Part shown: positions 49,040-58,386 of the stretch, in pieces
Layout: each line of letters starts with the position of its first letter
Numbering within the stretch: the stretch's first letter is position 1
Assembly (NCBI GenBank): GCA_029279945.1
Contig: JAJUHK010000005.1
Location: forward strand, 1-64,000
Length of the DNA: 64,000 nt
From: Pseudidiomarina indica
GTDB lineage: Bacteria; Pseudomonadota; Gammaproteobacteria; Enterobacterales; Alteromonadaceae
Direction of reading: 5' to 3'
Translations under genes and position numbers: made by a program
The notes under the pieces: model-generated
What the model saw: the letters and a program-made list of their open reading frames with translations, nothing else
The model's database searches: none
What the model was told of the DNA's origin: nothing

Positions 49040-50776
49040 TTAAATAAAAGTCATGGGTAACTTCATAATATAAGTTAACCCTTGGCCAGGTTTGCTCTCG
49101 GGATAGATGGTGCCATTCAACGTTTGATACACCAAGTTACGGATAATATGAGTACCTAGACCACTACCACCTTGTTGATGTTTGGTGGTGTAAAATTGAT
49201 CAAATAGCTTTTCTGATTGTTCTTGGGTCAGCCCCTTGCCATTATCGCTATAACGAATGAGCAGACAATCCTGCTCGCGCTTAATGGTAATGCTAATTTT
49301 ACCAGTTCCAGTTGGTTTATTTTCAAAACCATGGATAAGCGAGTTAATGATTAAGTTAGTGAATATTTGTGCGAATGCCCCCGCCGGGCAGCGCACGTGA
49401 ATATCATCCGGGCAATCAATTATCAGTTCCGGATTATACGACTTTAGTTTTGGTTTTAAGGTTTTGATAACACCATCTAAATAGTCTTTGATATTAATGT
49501 CACGAATGGCTTCTGAAGTTTGATCAATCGCTACTTGTTTGAAACTGCTTAGCAGCTCGGAAGCACGGGCTAAGTTGTTTTCCAATAGAGGGAGTGAGTC
49601 CATACCGATTTGCAGCAAACATTCTAATTGTTCTTTGGTAAGCGTTTTATTGTGCAGTTTCTTCACCACCTCATGCATATGTTCGCGCAATGTAGAGGCG
49701 GCGGTGACACAAATGCCGATGGGTGTCGACATATCATGGGTTAAACCGGCCACGAGACCACCGAGCGATGCCATTTTTTCTGATTCAATCAGCTGATCTT
49801 GGGCCTTTTCCAAATCGGCAAGAGATTTAGATAAGCGCTTGTTGGCATCACGTAGTTCTTCTTCAACCCGGAGACGTCGTTGAATTTCTTCTTGCAGGAA
49901 CTCTTGGCGTGATTCGAGATCTTGTTTCTGGCGCTCTAAGTCAATTAATACTCGGCTCATATTACTCGTTTTACGCGCAACTTCCTGCTCGAGAATATTG
50001 TTTTGCTCATCGAGTTTGCGGTTCATCTTCATTAATTGTGTTTGTATGCGCTCTAAGTCTTCTTGATATTCTTTAAGATTTTCAACCAGTTGATTGTAAG
50101 CGCGCTCTAACAGGATAAATTCAGTATCACGGAGGCTGCGAACGTGAATTTTGGAATGCTCTAAGTCATCCAAACGGAAGTTTTGAATTTGACCAATTAA
50201 ATCACGCATGGGACGACTTAACATGCGATGAAAGGCAACACTAAACAATAAGATCAAAAAGGTACTTTTTAAGATGGCCGAACCAATAATAAAGTACAAA
50301 CTCACCTTGATTCGTTCGATGGCTATGTCCCGTGTGGTATACATGGTAACATCGCCAACTCGAGTGGATGCTCCGGAAAACTCAAACACCAGTTCGGAAT
50401 GATAGCCAAATACACCATCACGTTCAGGCAGTTCATAACTCTCTGCTTCTACTGTTGGAAAGGCTGATAATGGAGGTGTACGGCCGCGTTGACTGATCAT
50501 GCGCCCGGTATCATCGCGGATCACTAGCCCAGCAATAGCAGGAATATTGATTAAACCATCCGCTATCGCTTCAACTTGTGGGGTGTTATATTCCCAAAGT
50601 GAGCGTGCAAGGGAGTGATTAATCGTGCTTTGTTGGTTACTCAACTCCTGCACCAGCATATTCTTGGTATCGTAGTATTCACCAACAATTTGGACCGATG
50701 TTACGATCAGCGTAAGGACAAAATACACTGAGAGAACACTGGTTAATAGTGATTTTGAAATACTCGATGTAGCCAT
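49040..50776 (-). CDS. Sensor histidine kinase
   Basis: Two TM segments, coiled coil, GLTHDMSTPIG H-box, GSGLGTHIIRNLV ATPase box. Confidence 0.9.
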   Translation of the reverse strand: MATSSISKSLLTSVLSVYFVLTLIVTSVQIVGEYYDTKNMLVQELSNQQSTINHSLARSLWEYNTPQVEAIADGLINIPAIAGLVIRDDTGRMISQRGRTPPLSAFPTVEAESYELPERDGVFGYHSELVFEFSGASTRVGDVTMYTTRDIAIERIKVSLYFIIGSAILKSTFLILLFSVAFHRMLSRPMRDLIGQIQNFRLDDLEHSKIHVRSLRDTEFILLERAYNQLVENLKEYQEDLERIQTQLMKMNRKLDEQNNILEQEVARKTSNMSRVLIDLERQKQDLESRQEFLQEEIQRRLRVEEELRDANKRLSKSLADLEKAQDQLIESEKMASLGGLVAGLTHDMSTPIGICVTAASTLREHMHEVVKKLHNKTLTKEQLECLLQIGMDSLPLLENNLARASELLSSFKQVAIDQTSEAIRDINIKDYLDGVIKTLKPKLKSYNPELIIDCPDDIHVRCPAGAFAQIFTNLIINSLIHGFENKPTGTGKISITIKREQDCLLIRYSDNGKGLTQEQSEKLFDQFYTTKHQQGGSGLGTHIIRNLVYQTLNGTIYPESKPGQGLTYIMKLPMTFI

Positions 50777-50918
50777 TGAGGGTTCCTAAAAGCTTTCCCT
50801 CAAGGTACTGGAAAACGACATATTTCGCAATACGAGGAACATTGAGAAGTGTGGCCTGGTAGGTTATGTTATTTTATGTCTGACGAACATCACATGGACA
50901 CAACTTAAGGTAAGTAGC

Positions 50919-52181
50919 ATGCAAGAACAACTGGAAATTGGAGAAAAATGGTTATCACAGTACGCTGAGCTCGATATCTTGGTACGAGTACTGCTGGTAT
51001 TGGTCACCGCATGGTTGGCCAATTTTGTTGTTAAGAAAATTCTACTGCGCGGTATTCTCGCTGCAATCTCCTACACGCCAGTCGGGCGTGACAAAGAATT
51101 GTTTGAAAGTAACGTTATTGCCCGAATCGCGAATGTGGTGCCAGCGCTGGTCATTGCTTATGGGATAACCACGATTACGCAGCTACCTGTCGAAGTAGGT
51201 ATTGTTGTCCGAAACGTCTGTAATGCCTTTATTGTATTAACCTTAGCTCGGGCAATAAGTGGTATTTTAACCGTTACAAATACGGTGTATGAGCGTCGAC
51301 CCGATGCTCATCAAAAGCCCATCAAAGGCTATATTCAAGTGATCAAGATTGGGGTGTATGCCGTTGCTGCGATCTTGGTCATTGCCGCCTTGATCGACCG
51401 CTCACCTGTTATTCTATTGTCTGGGTTAGGAGCGATGGCTGCAGTCTTGATGTTGGTTTTTCAAGACACCTTGTTATCCTTAGTGGCGAGCGTGCAGATT
51501 TCATCGAATGACATCATTCGTGTAGGGGATTGGGTGGAGATGCCCAATCTCAATGTGGATGGTGACGTTATTGATATCGCGCTACACACAGTGAAGGTTC
51601 AAAACTGGGATAAAACTATCTCTACTATTCCTACCAAACGTTTTATTACAGACCCGTTTAAAAACTGGCGTGGTATGCAAGAATCTGGTGGGCGGCGAAT
51701 TAAACGTAGTTTGATGTTGGATCAGAACAGTGTCCATTTTTTATCCAATGAGGAGCTAAAAAAGCTTTATCGATTCCGTATCCTTCGCGACTACCTCACA
51801 TCGAAGAAACAAGAAATTGACGAGTGGAATCAAAAGTTAAAAGATGAAGGCAAGGAACCGGTCAATACGCGTCGGATTAGTAATATCGGAACCTTTCGGG
51901 CCTATGTGGAGCAGTACCTGAAGAATCACCCGCGGATTCATCAGAATATGACGTTGATGGTGCGCCAGCTAAATCCAACCCCAGATGGGTTGCCATTAGA
52001 AATATACTGTTTTACTGCAACCACAGTATGGGCGGAGTATGAAGGGATTCAGTCAGATATCTTTGACCATCTAATTTCGATTTTACCGGAATTCGGATTG
52101 CGGGTATTCCAACATCCAAGTGGTGCTGATATGCGGGAAATGGCAATACAACTTAAACAATCTGGTCATACTGCAACATAA
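50919..52181 (+). CDS. Mechanosensitive ion channel family protein (YbdG-like)
   Basis: GLGAMAAVLMLVFQDTLLSLVASVQISSNDIIRVGDWVEMP MscS core. Confidence 0.93.
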   Translation: MQEQLEIGEKWLSQYAELDILVRVLLVLVTAWLANFVVKKILLRGILAAISYTPVGRDKELFESNVIARIANVVPALVIAYGITTITQLPVEVGIVVRNVCNAFIVLTLARAISGILTVTNTVYERRPDAHQKPIKGYIQVIKIGVYAVAAILVIAALIDRSPVILLSGLGAMAAVLMLVFQDTLLSLVASVQISSNDIIRVGDWVEMPNLNVDGDVIDIALHTVKVQNWDKTISTIPTKRFITDPFKNWRGMQESGGRRIKRSLMLDQNSVHFLSNEELKKLYRFRILRDYLTSKKQEIDEWNQKLKDEGKEPVNTRRISNIGTFRAYVEQYLKNHPRIHQNMTLMVRQLNPTPDGLPLEIYCFTATTVWAEYEGIQSDIFDHLISILPEFGLRVFQHPSGADMREMAIQLKQSGHTAT

Positions 52182-52221
52182 CTGACATCGCACAGTCACG
52201 CAGTTGTCATAAAACAGAAGT
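52182..52221 (+). promoter_or_regulatory. Candidate PhoB-box-like tandem repeat upstream of the DUF3450/TonB operon
   Basis: CTGACAT-CGCA-CAGTCAC-GCAG-TTGTCAT-AAAA-CAGAAGT: 7+4 spacing, 11-bp periodicity. Confidence 0.5.
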
Positions 52222-52223
52222 AT

Positions 52224-52254
52224 CTTGCGCATCATTGATCCATAGATGCGCAAG
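52224..52254 (+). promoter_or_regulatory. 5'UTR inverted repeat overlapping the likely RBS of the DUF3450 gene
   Basis: cttgcgcatc-(11 nt)-gatgcgcaag, perfect 10-bp arms, ending 8 nt before ATG 52263. Confidence 0.6.
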
Positions 52255-52262
52255 GTACACAC

Positions 52263-53036
52263 ATGAAGCATTCCATTCTTTCCTCGGTGATCTTACTAAC
52301 CTTAAGTAGTTCACCAGCGCTTGCACAAGAATCAACATTAGACCCGGTTGTTGATGCCGCCAGTGAAATCACGCAAGCTGCTAAATCCTCACAGCAAACC
52401 GTAGCGACTATTGCTGATACAACGCAAGAGCGTGTCCAGCAGTACAAGCAAGTCATGCGTCAAATTCAAGGGTTAGAGGTTTATACCCAACAACTCCAAC
52501 GACAACTGCATGCGCAACAAGCAGAAAAAGAAGAATTGCTTCGGTCATTGGACGAAGTCAGTGTTGTGGAGCGTCAAATCACCCCATTAATGATGCGAAT
52601 GGTTGATAGCTTAGCCATTTTTATCGAATTAGATGTGCCATTTTTGTCAGCAGAGCGGCAGCATCGTCTAGCAGGGTTGCAAGCTCTAATGGACCGCGCC
52701 GATGTGGCGGTATCAGAAAAATTTCGCCGGGTGTTGGAAGCTTTTCAGATTGAAGTTGATTACGGTCGCACCATTGAAGCCTACAACGGGGTTATGGATA
52801 TCGCAGGGCAACCACAAGATGTCGAGTTCCTACGCATTGGTCGTACCGCATTAATTTATCAAACACGCGATGGTTCTAACTTAGGTATTTGGAATCAAGA
52901 GCAGCGGCAGTGGGAGCCTTTGGCAGACAGCTATAGCAGCGCTATTAAAAAAGCAATTCGCGTTGCGCGTAAACAGCTAGCTCCAGACCTATTGATGTTA
53001 CCCATTCATCCTGCGACATCGGCAGTAGGAGAATAA
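52263..53036 (+). CDS. DUF3450 family protein
   Basis: Signal peptide, coiled coil, LMMRMVDSLAIFIELDVPFLSAERQHRL. Confidence 0.9.
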   Translation: MKHSILSSVILLTLSSSPALAQESTLDPVVDAASEITQAAKSSQQTVATIADTTQERVQQYKQVMRQIQGLEVYTQQLQRQLHAQQAEKEELLRSLDEVSVVERQITPLMMRMVDSLAIFIELDVPFLSAERQHRLAGLQALMDRADVAVSEKFRRVLEAFQIEVDYGRTIEAYNGVMDIAGQPQDVEFLRIGRTALIYQTRDGSNLGIWNQEQRQWEPLADSYSSAIKKAIRVARKQLAPDLLMLPIHPATSAVGE

Positions 53037-53038
53037 CC

Positions 53039-54406
53039 ATGTTGAAGAAATCAGTAGCCGCAGTATTCATGTTAGCGTTAATGCTGGTGACGAACATCAG
53101 CTCGGCGGCACCCCAACAGCCCCTCAATTTGGACCAATTGCTACAGCAATTACAGCAAGGCAAGTTTGCACAATCACAAGAGAACCAGCAGCGTGAGGCA
53201 CGCTTTAAAGCTGAAGCGGCAGCGCAAGAGCGTCTATTGCGTGAAGCTATGGCAGAACGTGAACAGTTGGAGCATTTAAGTGAGCGACTTGAACGGCAAT
53301 TTGAAGCGAACGAATCGGAGCTTGCTAGCTTAACCGATGCTTTAACGCAACGCATGGGCTCGCTACGAGAGTTATTCGGGGTGCTACAGCAAGTCTCTAG
53401 CGATACTGCGAGCAAATTACAGAGTTCTCTGATCTCTGCAGAATACCCTGCGCGGCATGAACCGCTCGTGCAACTTGCCGAAAAAATGGGACGTAGCTCG
53501 ACTTTAGCTTCCATGGCAGAAATTGAGTCAGTCTGGCTAGCACTGCTACAGGAAATGACCGAATCAGGGAAAATTTCGCAATTTACGCGACAAGTGACGC
53601 TCGCAAGTGGTGAACAAGTAGCTCGTCAGGTCACTCGAGTTGGGGCCTTCAATTTGGTCGCAGATGGCAAGTACTTAGAATTAATTCCAGGTACCGACAC
53701 TGTTGCTGAACTGGTGCGTCAACCAAGCCAACGTTACCTTGCCACTATTCGTCATATCGAATTAGCTGATTCTGAGATCGTTGAGTTTGCGCTCGATCCT
53801 ACCGGTGGCGCTATTTTGGGTTTATTAGTCCAAGCTCCAGACTTAAGTGAACGCATTGAACAAGGTGGCACCGTTGGTTACATCATTCTGACATTAGGCT
53901 TATTGGGTTTGGTGTTGGCATTAAATCGGTTGGTCAGCCTCACACGGATAAATGGCAAAGTGAAGCGTCAAATGAATTCCACCAAAGTCAGCATCGATAA
54001 TCCGTTAGGTCGCGTGATGGCGGTAAAAGATAATTATCCAAATGTTGATACTGAAACATTGGAGCTCAAGCTAAGCGAAGCCATTCTACATGAAATGCCA
54101 GCGCTGCAACGGCATCTTACATTTATAAAAATTATCTCTGTGGTAGCACCATTGATGGGACTGTTGGGTACCGTCACCGGCATGATCAACACCTTCCAAG
54201 CTATTACATTGTTTGGTACCGGTGACCCGAAACTTATGGCTGGTGGTATTTCACAAGCCTTAGTCACCACTGTACAAGGTTTAGTGGTAGCAATTCCATT
54301 AACGCTATTGTTTGCGACCTTAAACACCCGTAGCCGCAACATTATTCATATCTTGCAGGAACAAGCGTCTGGAATTATTGCAGAACGTTCAGAACGGGAG
54401 CAATAA
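53039..54406 (+). CDS. MotA/TolQ/ExbB family protein with N-terminal coiled-coil periplasmic domain (TtpC-like)
   Basis: PLMGLLGTVTGMINTFQAI; long periplasmic N-terminus; operon context. Confidence 0.92.
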   Translation: MLKKSVAAVFMLALMLVTNISSAAPQQPLNLDQLLQQLQQGKFAQSQENQQREARFKAEAAAQERLLREAMAEREQLEHLSERLERQFEANESELASLTDALTQRMGSLRELFGVLQQVSSDTASKLQSSLISAEYPARHEPLVQLAEKMGRSSTLASMAEIESVWLALLQEMTESGKISQFTRQVTLASGEQVARQVTRVGAFNLVADGKYLELIPGTDTVAELVRQPSQRYLATIRHIELADSEIVEFALDPTGGAILGLLVQAPDLSERIEQGGTVGYIILTLGLLGLVLALNRLVSLTRINGKVKRQMNSTKVSIDNPLGRVMAVKDNYPNVDTETLELKLSEAILHEMPALQRHLTFIKIISVVAPLMGLLGTVTGMINTFQAITLFGTGDPKLMAGGISQALVTTVQGLVVAIPLTLLFATLNTRSRNIIHILQEQASGIIAERSEREQ

Positions 54407-54408
54407 CC

Positions 54409-54954
54409 ATGATATTTCAAGAAATGAGTCATGCAATTCAAGATTTCATTGAAACCGGAGGGCAAGTCCTCCTGGTGATAGGTGTGCTCATTTTTACCAT
54501 GTGGTTATTGATTTTAGAGCGCATTTTTTACTATCTCCGCGGCCATCGTCAAACAGCTCGCAAGGCAATTGAAGTATGGCAATCGCGGGTGGAGCGTAGC
54601 TCATGGGAGGCTGAGCAGATTCGTGATGCATGGATTTCACGCGTGACCATGGCGCTGGGGGGGAATCTTCCCCTGCTACAAGCCATGGTGGCCCTTTGCC
54701 CGTTACTAGGTTTGATGGGTACGGTTACGGGCATGATTGAAGTATTTGACGTTATGGCCGTTGCCGGTAGTGGTAATGTGCGTTCGATGGCTGCTGGCGT
54801 GTCCAAAGCAACCATTCCAACCATGGCTGGTATGGTCGGTGCATTATCGGGGGTGTTTGCCACAACATGGTTGAAGCGAGTGACCAAGCGAGAGCGGTTA
54901 CAGTTAGAACAGCAATTAGCGCTAGATGATAATCACCAGATGGTGACTGCCTAA
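54409..54954 (+). CDS. exbB: ExbB-like biopolymer transporter
   Basis: CPLLGLMGTVTGMIEVFDVMAVAGSGNVRSMAAGVSKATIPTMAGM. Confidence 0.93.
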   Translation: MIFQEMSHAIQDFIETGGQVLLVIGVLIFTMWLLILERIFYYLRGHRQTARKAIEVWQSRVERSSWEAEQIRDAWISRVTMALGGNLPLLQAMVALCPLLGLMGTVTGMIEVFDVMAVAGSGNVRSMAAGVSKATIPTMAGMVGALSGVFATTWLKRVTKRERLQLEQQLALDDNHQMVTA

Positions 54955-54969
54955 TACGAGGAGAGCGAT

Positions 54970-55383
54970 ATGAAACAGCACTTTATCAACCTGATGGACG
55001 AAGAAGAGACGCAAATTGACATGACTCCCATGCTCGACGTGGTGTTCATCTTACTTATTTTCTTCATTGTGACCGCCTCGTTTGTGAAAGAGTCAGGAAT
55101 TGATGTAAACCGCCCTGAAGCAGCGACTGCGGTACAAAAAGATCGAGCAAATATTCTCGTCGCTATTAGTGATACGGGCGAAGTTTGGATCAATAAGCGC
55201 CAAGTGGATGTGCGTGCGGTGCAAGCGAACATTGAGCGCCTGTATGCGGAAAACCCACAAGGTTCCGTGGTTATCCAAGCGGATAAGAAAGCGACCACCG
55301 CCGTGCTTATTCAAGTTATGGATGCGGCGCGGGCGGCAGGTGTATTTGATGTTTCCATTGCAACACAAGAAGACGGTTTATGA
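54970..55383 (+). CDS. exbD: ExbD-like biopolymer transporter
   Basis: IDMTPMLDVVFILLIFFIVTASF. Confidence 0.95.
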   Translation: MKQHFINLMDEEETQIDMTPMLDVVFILLIFFIVTASFVKESGIDVNRPEAATAVQKDRANILVAISDTGEVWINKRQVDVRAVQANIERLYAENPQGSVVIQADKKATTAVLIQVMDAARAAGVFDVSIATQEDGL

Positions 55384-55988
55384 AGCGAATAGTGCTGGCA
55401 TTGCTCGCAGCACTGGTGATGACTGCGGGTCTTTTTTATCTGATGCAAGCCATGATTACCGGCGGTGAAGGGGTCATGACTGAACCACCGCAAGGAAGTG
55501 TGTTGGATTTCGTGCGCGTCAAGCCAGAAGAGGTAGTACAGCAAAAAGAGCGTAAACCACAACGTCCACCTGAGCCCAGTACTCCACCACCGGCAATGCC
55601 GCAACCGCAGTTGCAATCAAATTCAGAGCAAGTGGCTACCAGTGGATTTGATTTTTCAGCGGATATTTCCGCAGCTGGTTCTTTAACGGGGGGGATTGGT
55701 CTTGACCAGTCCGATGGGGAATATCTACCCATTGTCAAAGTGCAAGCAGTCTATCCGCGGCGGGCGTTGCAACGAGGGATTGAAGGTTATGTTGTGGTGG
55801 AGTTCACAGTAACCAAGCAAGGCACTGTACGAGATCCCTACGTCGTAGAGGCGCAGCCGGAAAATATTTTTGACCAAGCGGCCATCGACGCAGTGTTGAA
55901 ATTTAAATACAAACCACGGGTTGTTCAAGGCGAAGCTGTGGAAGTAAAAGGTGTCCGTAACCGGCTCACTTTTGCGATTGACGGATAA
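55380..55988 (+). CDS. tonB: Energy transducer TonB (TonB2-like)
   Basis: N-terminal TM, proline-rich linker, YPRRALQRGIEGYVVVEFTVTKQGTV. Confidence 0.93.
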   Translation: MKRIVLALLAALVMTAGLFYLMQAMITGGEGVMTEPPQGSVLDFVRVKPEEVVQQKERKPQRPPEPSTPPPAMPQPQLQSNSEQVATSGFDFSADISAAGSLTGGIGLDQSDGEYLPIVKVQAVYPRRALQRGIEGYVVVEFTVTKQGTVRDPYVVEAQPENIFDQAAIDAVLKFKYKPRVVQGEAVEVKGVRNRLTFAIDG

Positions 55989-55999
55989 GGGGGTAAGGC

Positions 56000-57271
56000 A
56001 TGCGAAAACTCATCATAGTAACTGTGTTATTAAGCGTGCTAGCGCATGCGCAAGGGGTGGCGCAAGAACGCAAAAAAACACCAGCATTGCGTGAGCAAGT
56101 ATATAGCCAGCTAGCGCGAGCTCAGCAGCTCTTGGATGAGGGTAATAGTCACGCTGGGTTGCAAGTATTGCAAGAAATTGAACGCAAACAAAATAGTATG
56201 AATAGCTATGAACGTGCCATGCTGTGGAGTTTTTACGGTTATTTCTACTATGGCCAGGATAATCCTGAACAGGCGATCCATTACTTCGATAGAGTCGTCG
56301 CTGAAGAAGCGATACCAGTGACACTTGAGCAGAATACTTTATTTAGCCTAGCGCAATTAAGCTTAGGGCAGAGTAATTATTCACAAGCACTGGATTATCT
56401 CGCTCGGTGGGAGCAATTGGTTCCAGCGGCACAGCAACAAGCAGGCCAGATACTAAAAGCCCAAGCGCTATATCAGCAACGGGAATATAGCCAAGCGCTA
56501 CCGATCATCACTAATGTTATTGAGCAGGCTACCGGGCAAGGCCAGCGACCAGAAGAAAACTGGCTGATATTGCAACGTGCAATTTACTATGAACTCCATC
56601 ATATGGAGCAGGTGGCAGCAGTGCTCGAAGACTTAGTGCGTTTTTACAATAAACCTGAGTATTGGGTGCAACTTGCTGGGGTTTATGGTCAGTTGGACGA
56701 GCACCAGAAACAATTGGCAGTGTTGGAAGCAGCTTACCAGCTTGGTTATTTAACGACGGAAGCTGAGCTACTCAATTTAGCGCAAACGTATTTTTTCAAT
56801 GAGGTGCCATTTAAAGCGGGTCAATTGATTGAAACAGGGCTGCAGCAAGGCACTATAGCTCCTACCTTGGCGACCTTACAGTTGATGGCGCAGGCGTGGG
56901 TTGCTGCACGCGAGACGGACAAGGCCAATGAAGCTTTGTTAGCGGCGGCAAAATTAAGCGACACCGGCGAGTTGGATGCTCAGCGTGCCACACTATTACT
57001 CAATACTGAGCGCTACGACGAGGCTTTGGTAGCAGCTCGGCACGCATTAGCAAAAGGTCAGTTGCGGCAACCAGGCATGATGTATTTGGTGATTGGCATG
57101 GCCGAATTGAATCTAGCTAACTTCAACGCAGCCTTACAGGCTTTTGCTCTGGCAAAACAATATGAAGACGCACAGCAGTTGGCGAACCAATGGGAACAGT
57201 TTACTCAAGCTGAGCAGCGGCAGCTGGAAACCCTGCAGAAGCTTAGAGATGTCATTCAATCGTCATCTTGA
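56000..57271 (+). CDS. Tetratricopeptide-repeat protein
   Basis: Signal peptide and repeated TPR-like helices; last gene of the TonB operon. Confidence 0.88.
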   Translation: MRKLIIVTVLLSVLAHAQGVAQERKKTPALREQVYSQLARAQQLLDEGNSHAGLQVLQEIERKQNSMNSYERAMLWSFYGYFYYGQDNPEQAIHYFDRVVAEEAIPVTLEQNTLFSLAQLSLGQSNYSQALDYLARWEQLVPAAQQQAGQILKAQALYQQREYSQALPIITNVIEQATGQGQRPEENWLILQRAIYYELHHMEQVAAVLEDLVRFYNKPEYWVQLAGVYGQLDEHQKQLAVLEAAYQLGYLTTEAELLNLAQTYFFNEVPFKAGQLIETGLQQGTIAPTLATLQLMAQAWVAARETDKANEALLAAAKLSDTGELDAQRATLLLNTERYDEALVAARHALAKGQLRQPGMMYLVIGMAELNLANFNAALQAFALAKQYEDAQQLANQWEQFTQAEQRQLETLQKLRDVIQSSS

Positions 57272-57329
57272 TGTCATAAAACAACCAAAAAACTGACACA
57301 AATTAATCAAACTGTCATAAATCCGACAT
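57249..57329 (+). promoter_or_regulatory. Candidate PhoB-box array upstream of porin gene
   Basis: ATGTCAT/TCGTCAT/ATGTCAT at 11-bp spacing (57249, 57260, 57271), CTGACAC at 57293, then CTGTCAT-AAAT-CCGACAT at 57312-57329. Confidence 0.62.
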
Positions 57330-57398
57330 ATCATAGCCCCGTTTTCCAGGTCTTGGATTACAATTAGCTAAGACCACTCAACGGGTAGGGGCCGTGTT

Positions 57399-58337
57399 AT
57401 GCGAACAATGATGAGTCGTGTCATTATGCTCATGGGTTGCGGGCTAATGATGTCAGCCACAGCGGCTGCTGAACAACCAACATGGTTGCAAGTGTATGGG
57501 CGTATCACTATGGGTATGCAGTACAGTGATTTAGATGACGGCACTGGTTCAGATACCAGTCTAACCAGTTATGCTTCGCGAATAGGCGCACAAGGTTCGT
57601 TCGCACTGGGTGAAGAATTAGAACTCATTTATCAGATGGAATGGGAAGTCGATTTAGATGACTTAAAGGATTCTCATGTGATCACCCCGCGTAACCAGTA
57701 TTTGGGGATTAAAGGGAACTTTGGTGAATTTTCCGTAGGCCGTCGCGACACAGCCGTAAAAATGTTGCAAGGGGCCTTTGATCAATTTAGTGATTTTGAA
57801 GGTGATATTAAACACTTGTTCGCCGGTAAAAACCGGATGAATGATACCTTCAATTATTTCTCCCCTAAACTAGGTCAATGGCAAGTAGCAGCCAGTTATA
57901 CCCTAGAGAATAACGCCGATAATGGCGTGTCCATGACAGTGACTTATGGCGACAGCAAGCTCAACGATAGTGAGTACTACGTTGGCGTCGGCGTGGACGA
58001 TGCGGTAAAGGGCAAAAATATTGTCCGCGCTGTTGCACTGACTAAAGTTGGTACTACGCAACTGGGGATGTTGTGGCAAGATCAAGAAAATATTGATGGT
58101 ACTGAGCAAGCCGATGGTTTCGCACTCAATGTCGCACAACCATGGCGTAAGTTTAAATTTTTACTGCAATACAACCATATGGATTATAGCAGCGGTAAAC
58201 GCAGTTCGTGGTCTGGCGGCATTGACTATCAATGGTTGGATAAAACCAAACTCTATGCCTGGTATACCCAACGAGATCTCGACTATATCGATGCCCAGCA
58301 ACACTTTACCGCAATCGGTATCGAACATCGCTTCTAA
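57399..58337 (+). CDS. Gram-negative porin
   Basis: Signal peptide, YGRITMGMQYSD, GNFGEFSVGRRDT, C-terminal terminal-F beta strand GIEHRF. Confidence 0.9.
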   Translation: MRTMMSRVIMLMGCGLMMSATAAAEQPTWLQVYGRITMGMQYSDLDDGTGSDTSLTSYASRIGAQGSFALGEELELIYQMEWEVDLDDLKDSHVITPRNQYLGIKGNFGEFSVGRRDTAVKMLQGAFDQFSDFEGDIKHLFAGKNRMNDTFNYFSPKLGQWQVAASYTLENNADNGVSMTVTYGDSKLNDSEYYVGVGVDDAVKGKNIVRAVALTKVGTTQLGMLWQDQENIDGTEQADGFALNVAQPWRKFKFLLQYNHMDYSSGKRSSWSGGIDYQWLDKTKLYAWYTQRDLDYIDAQQHFTAIGIEHRF

Positions 58338-58386
58338 GTTGATACACTAGGGTTATTGTAGGAGTAGAACAGGCTAATTTGCGTCA

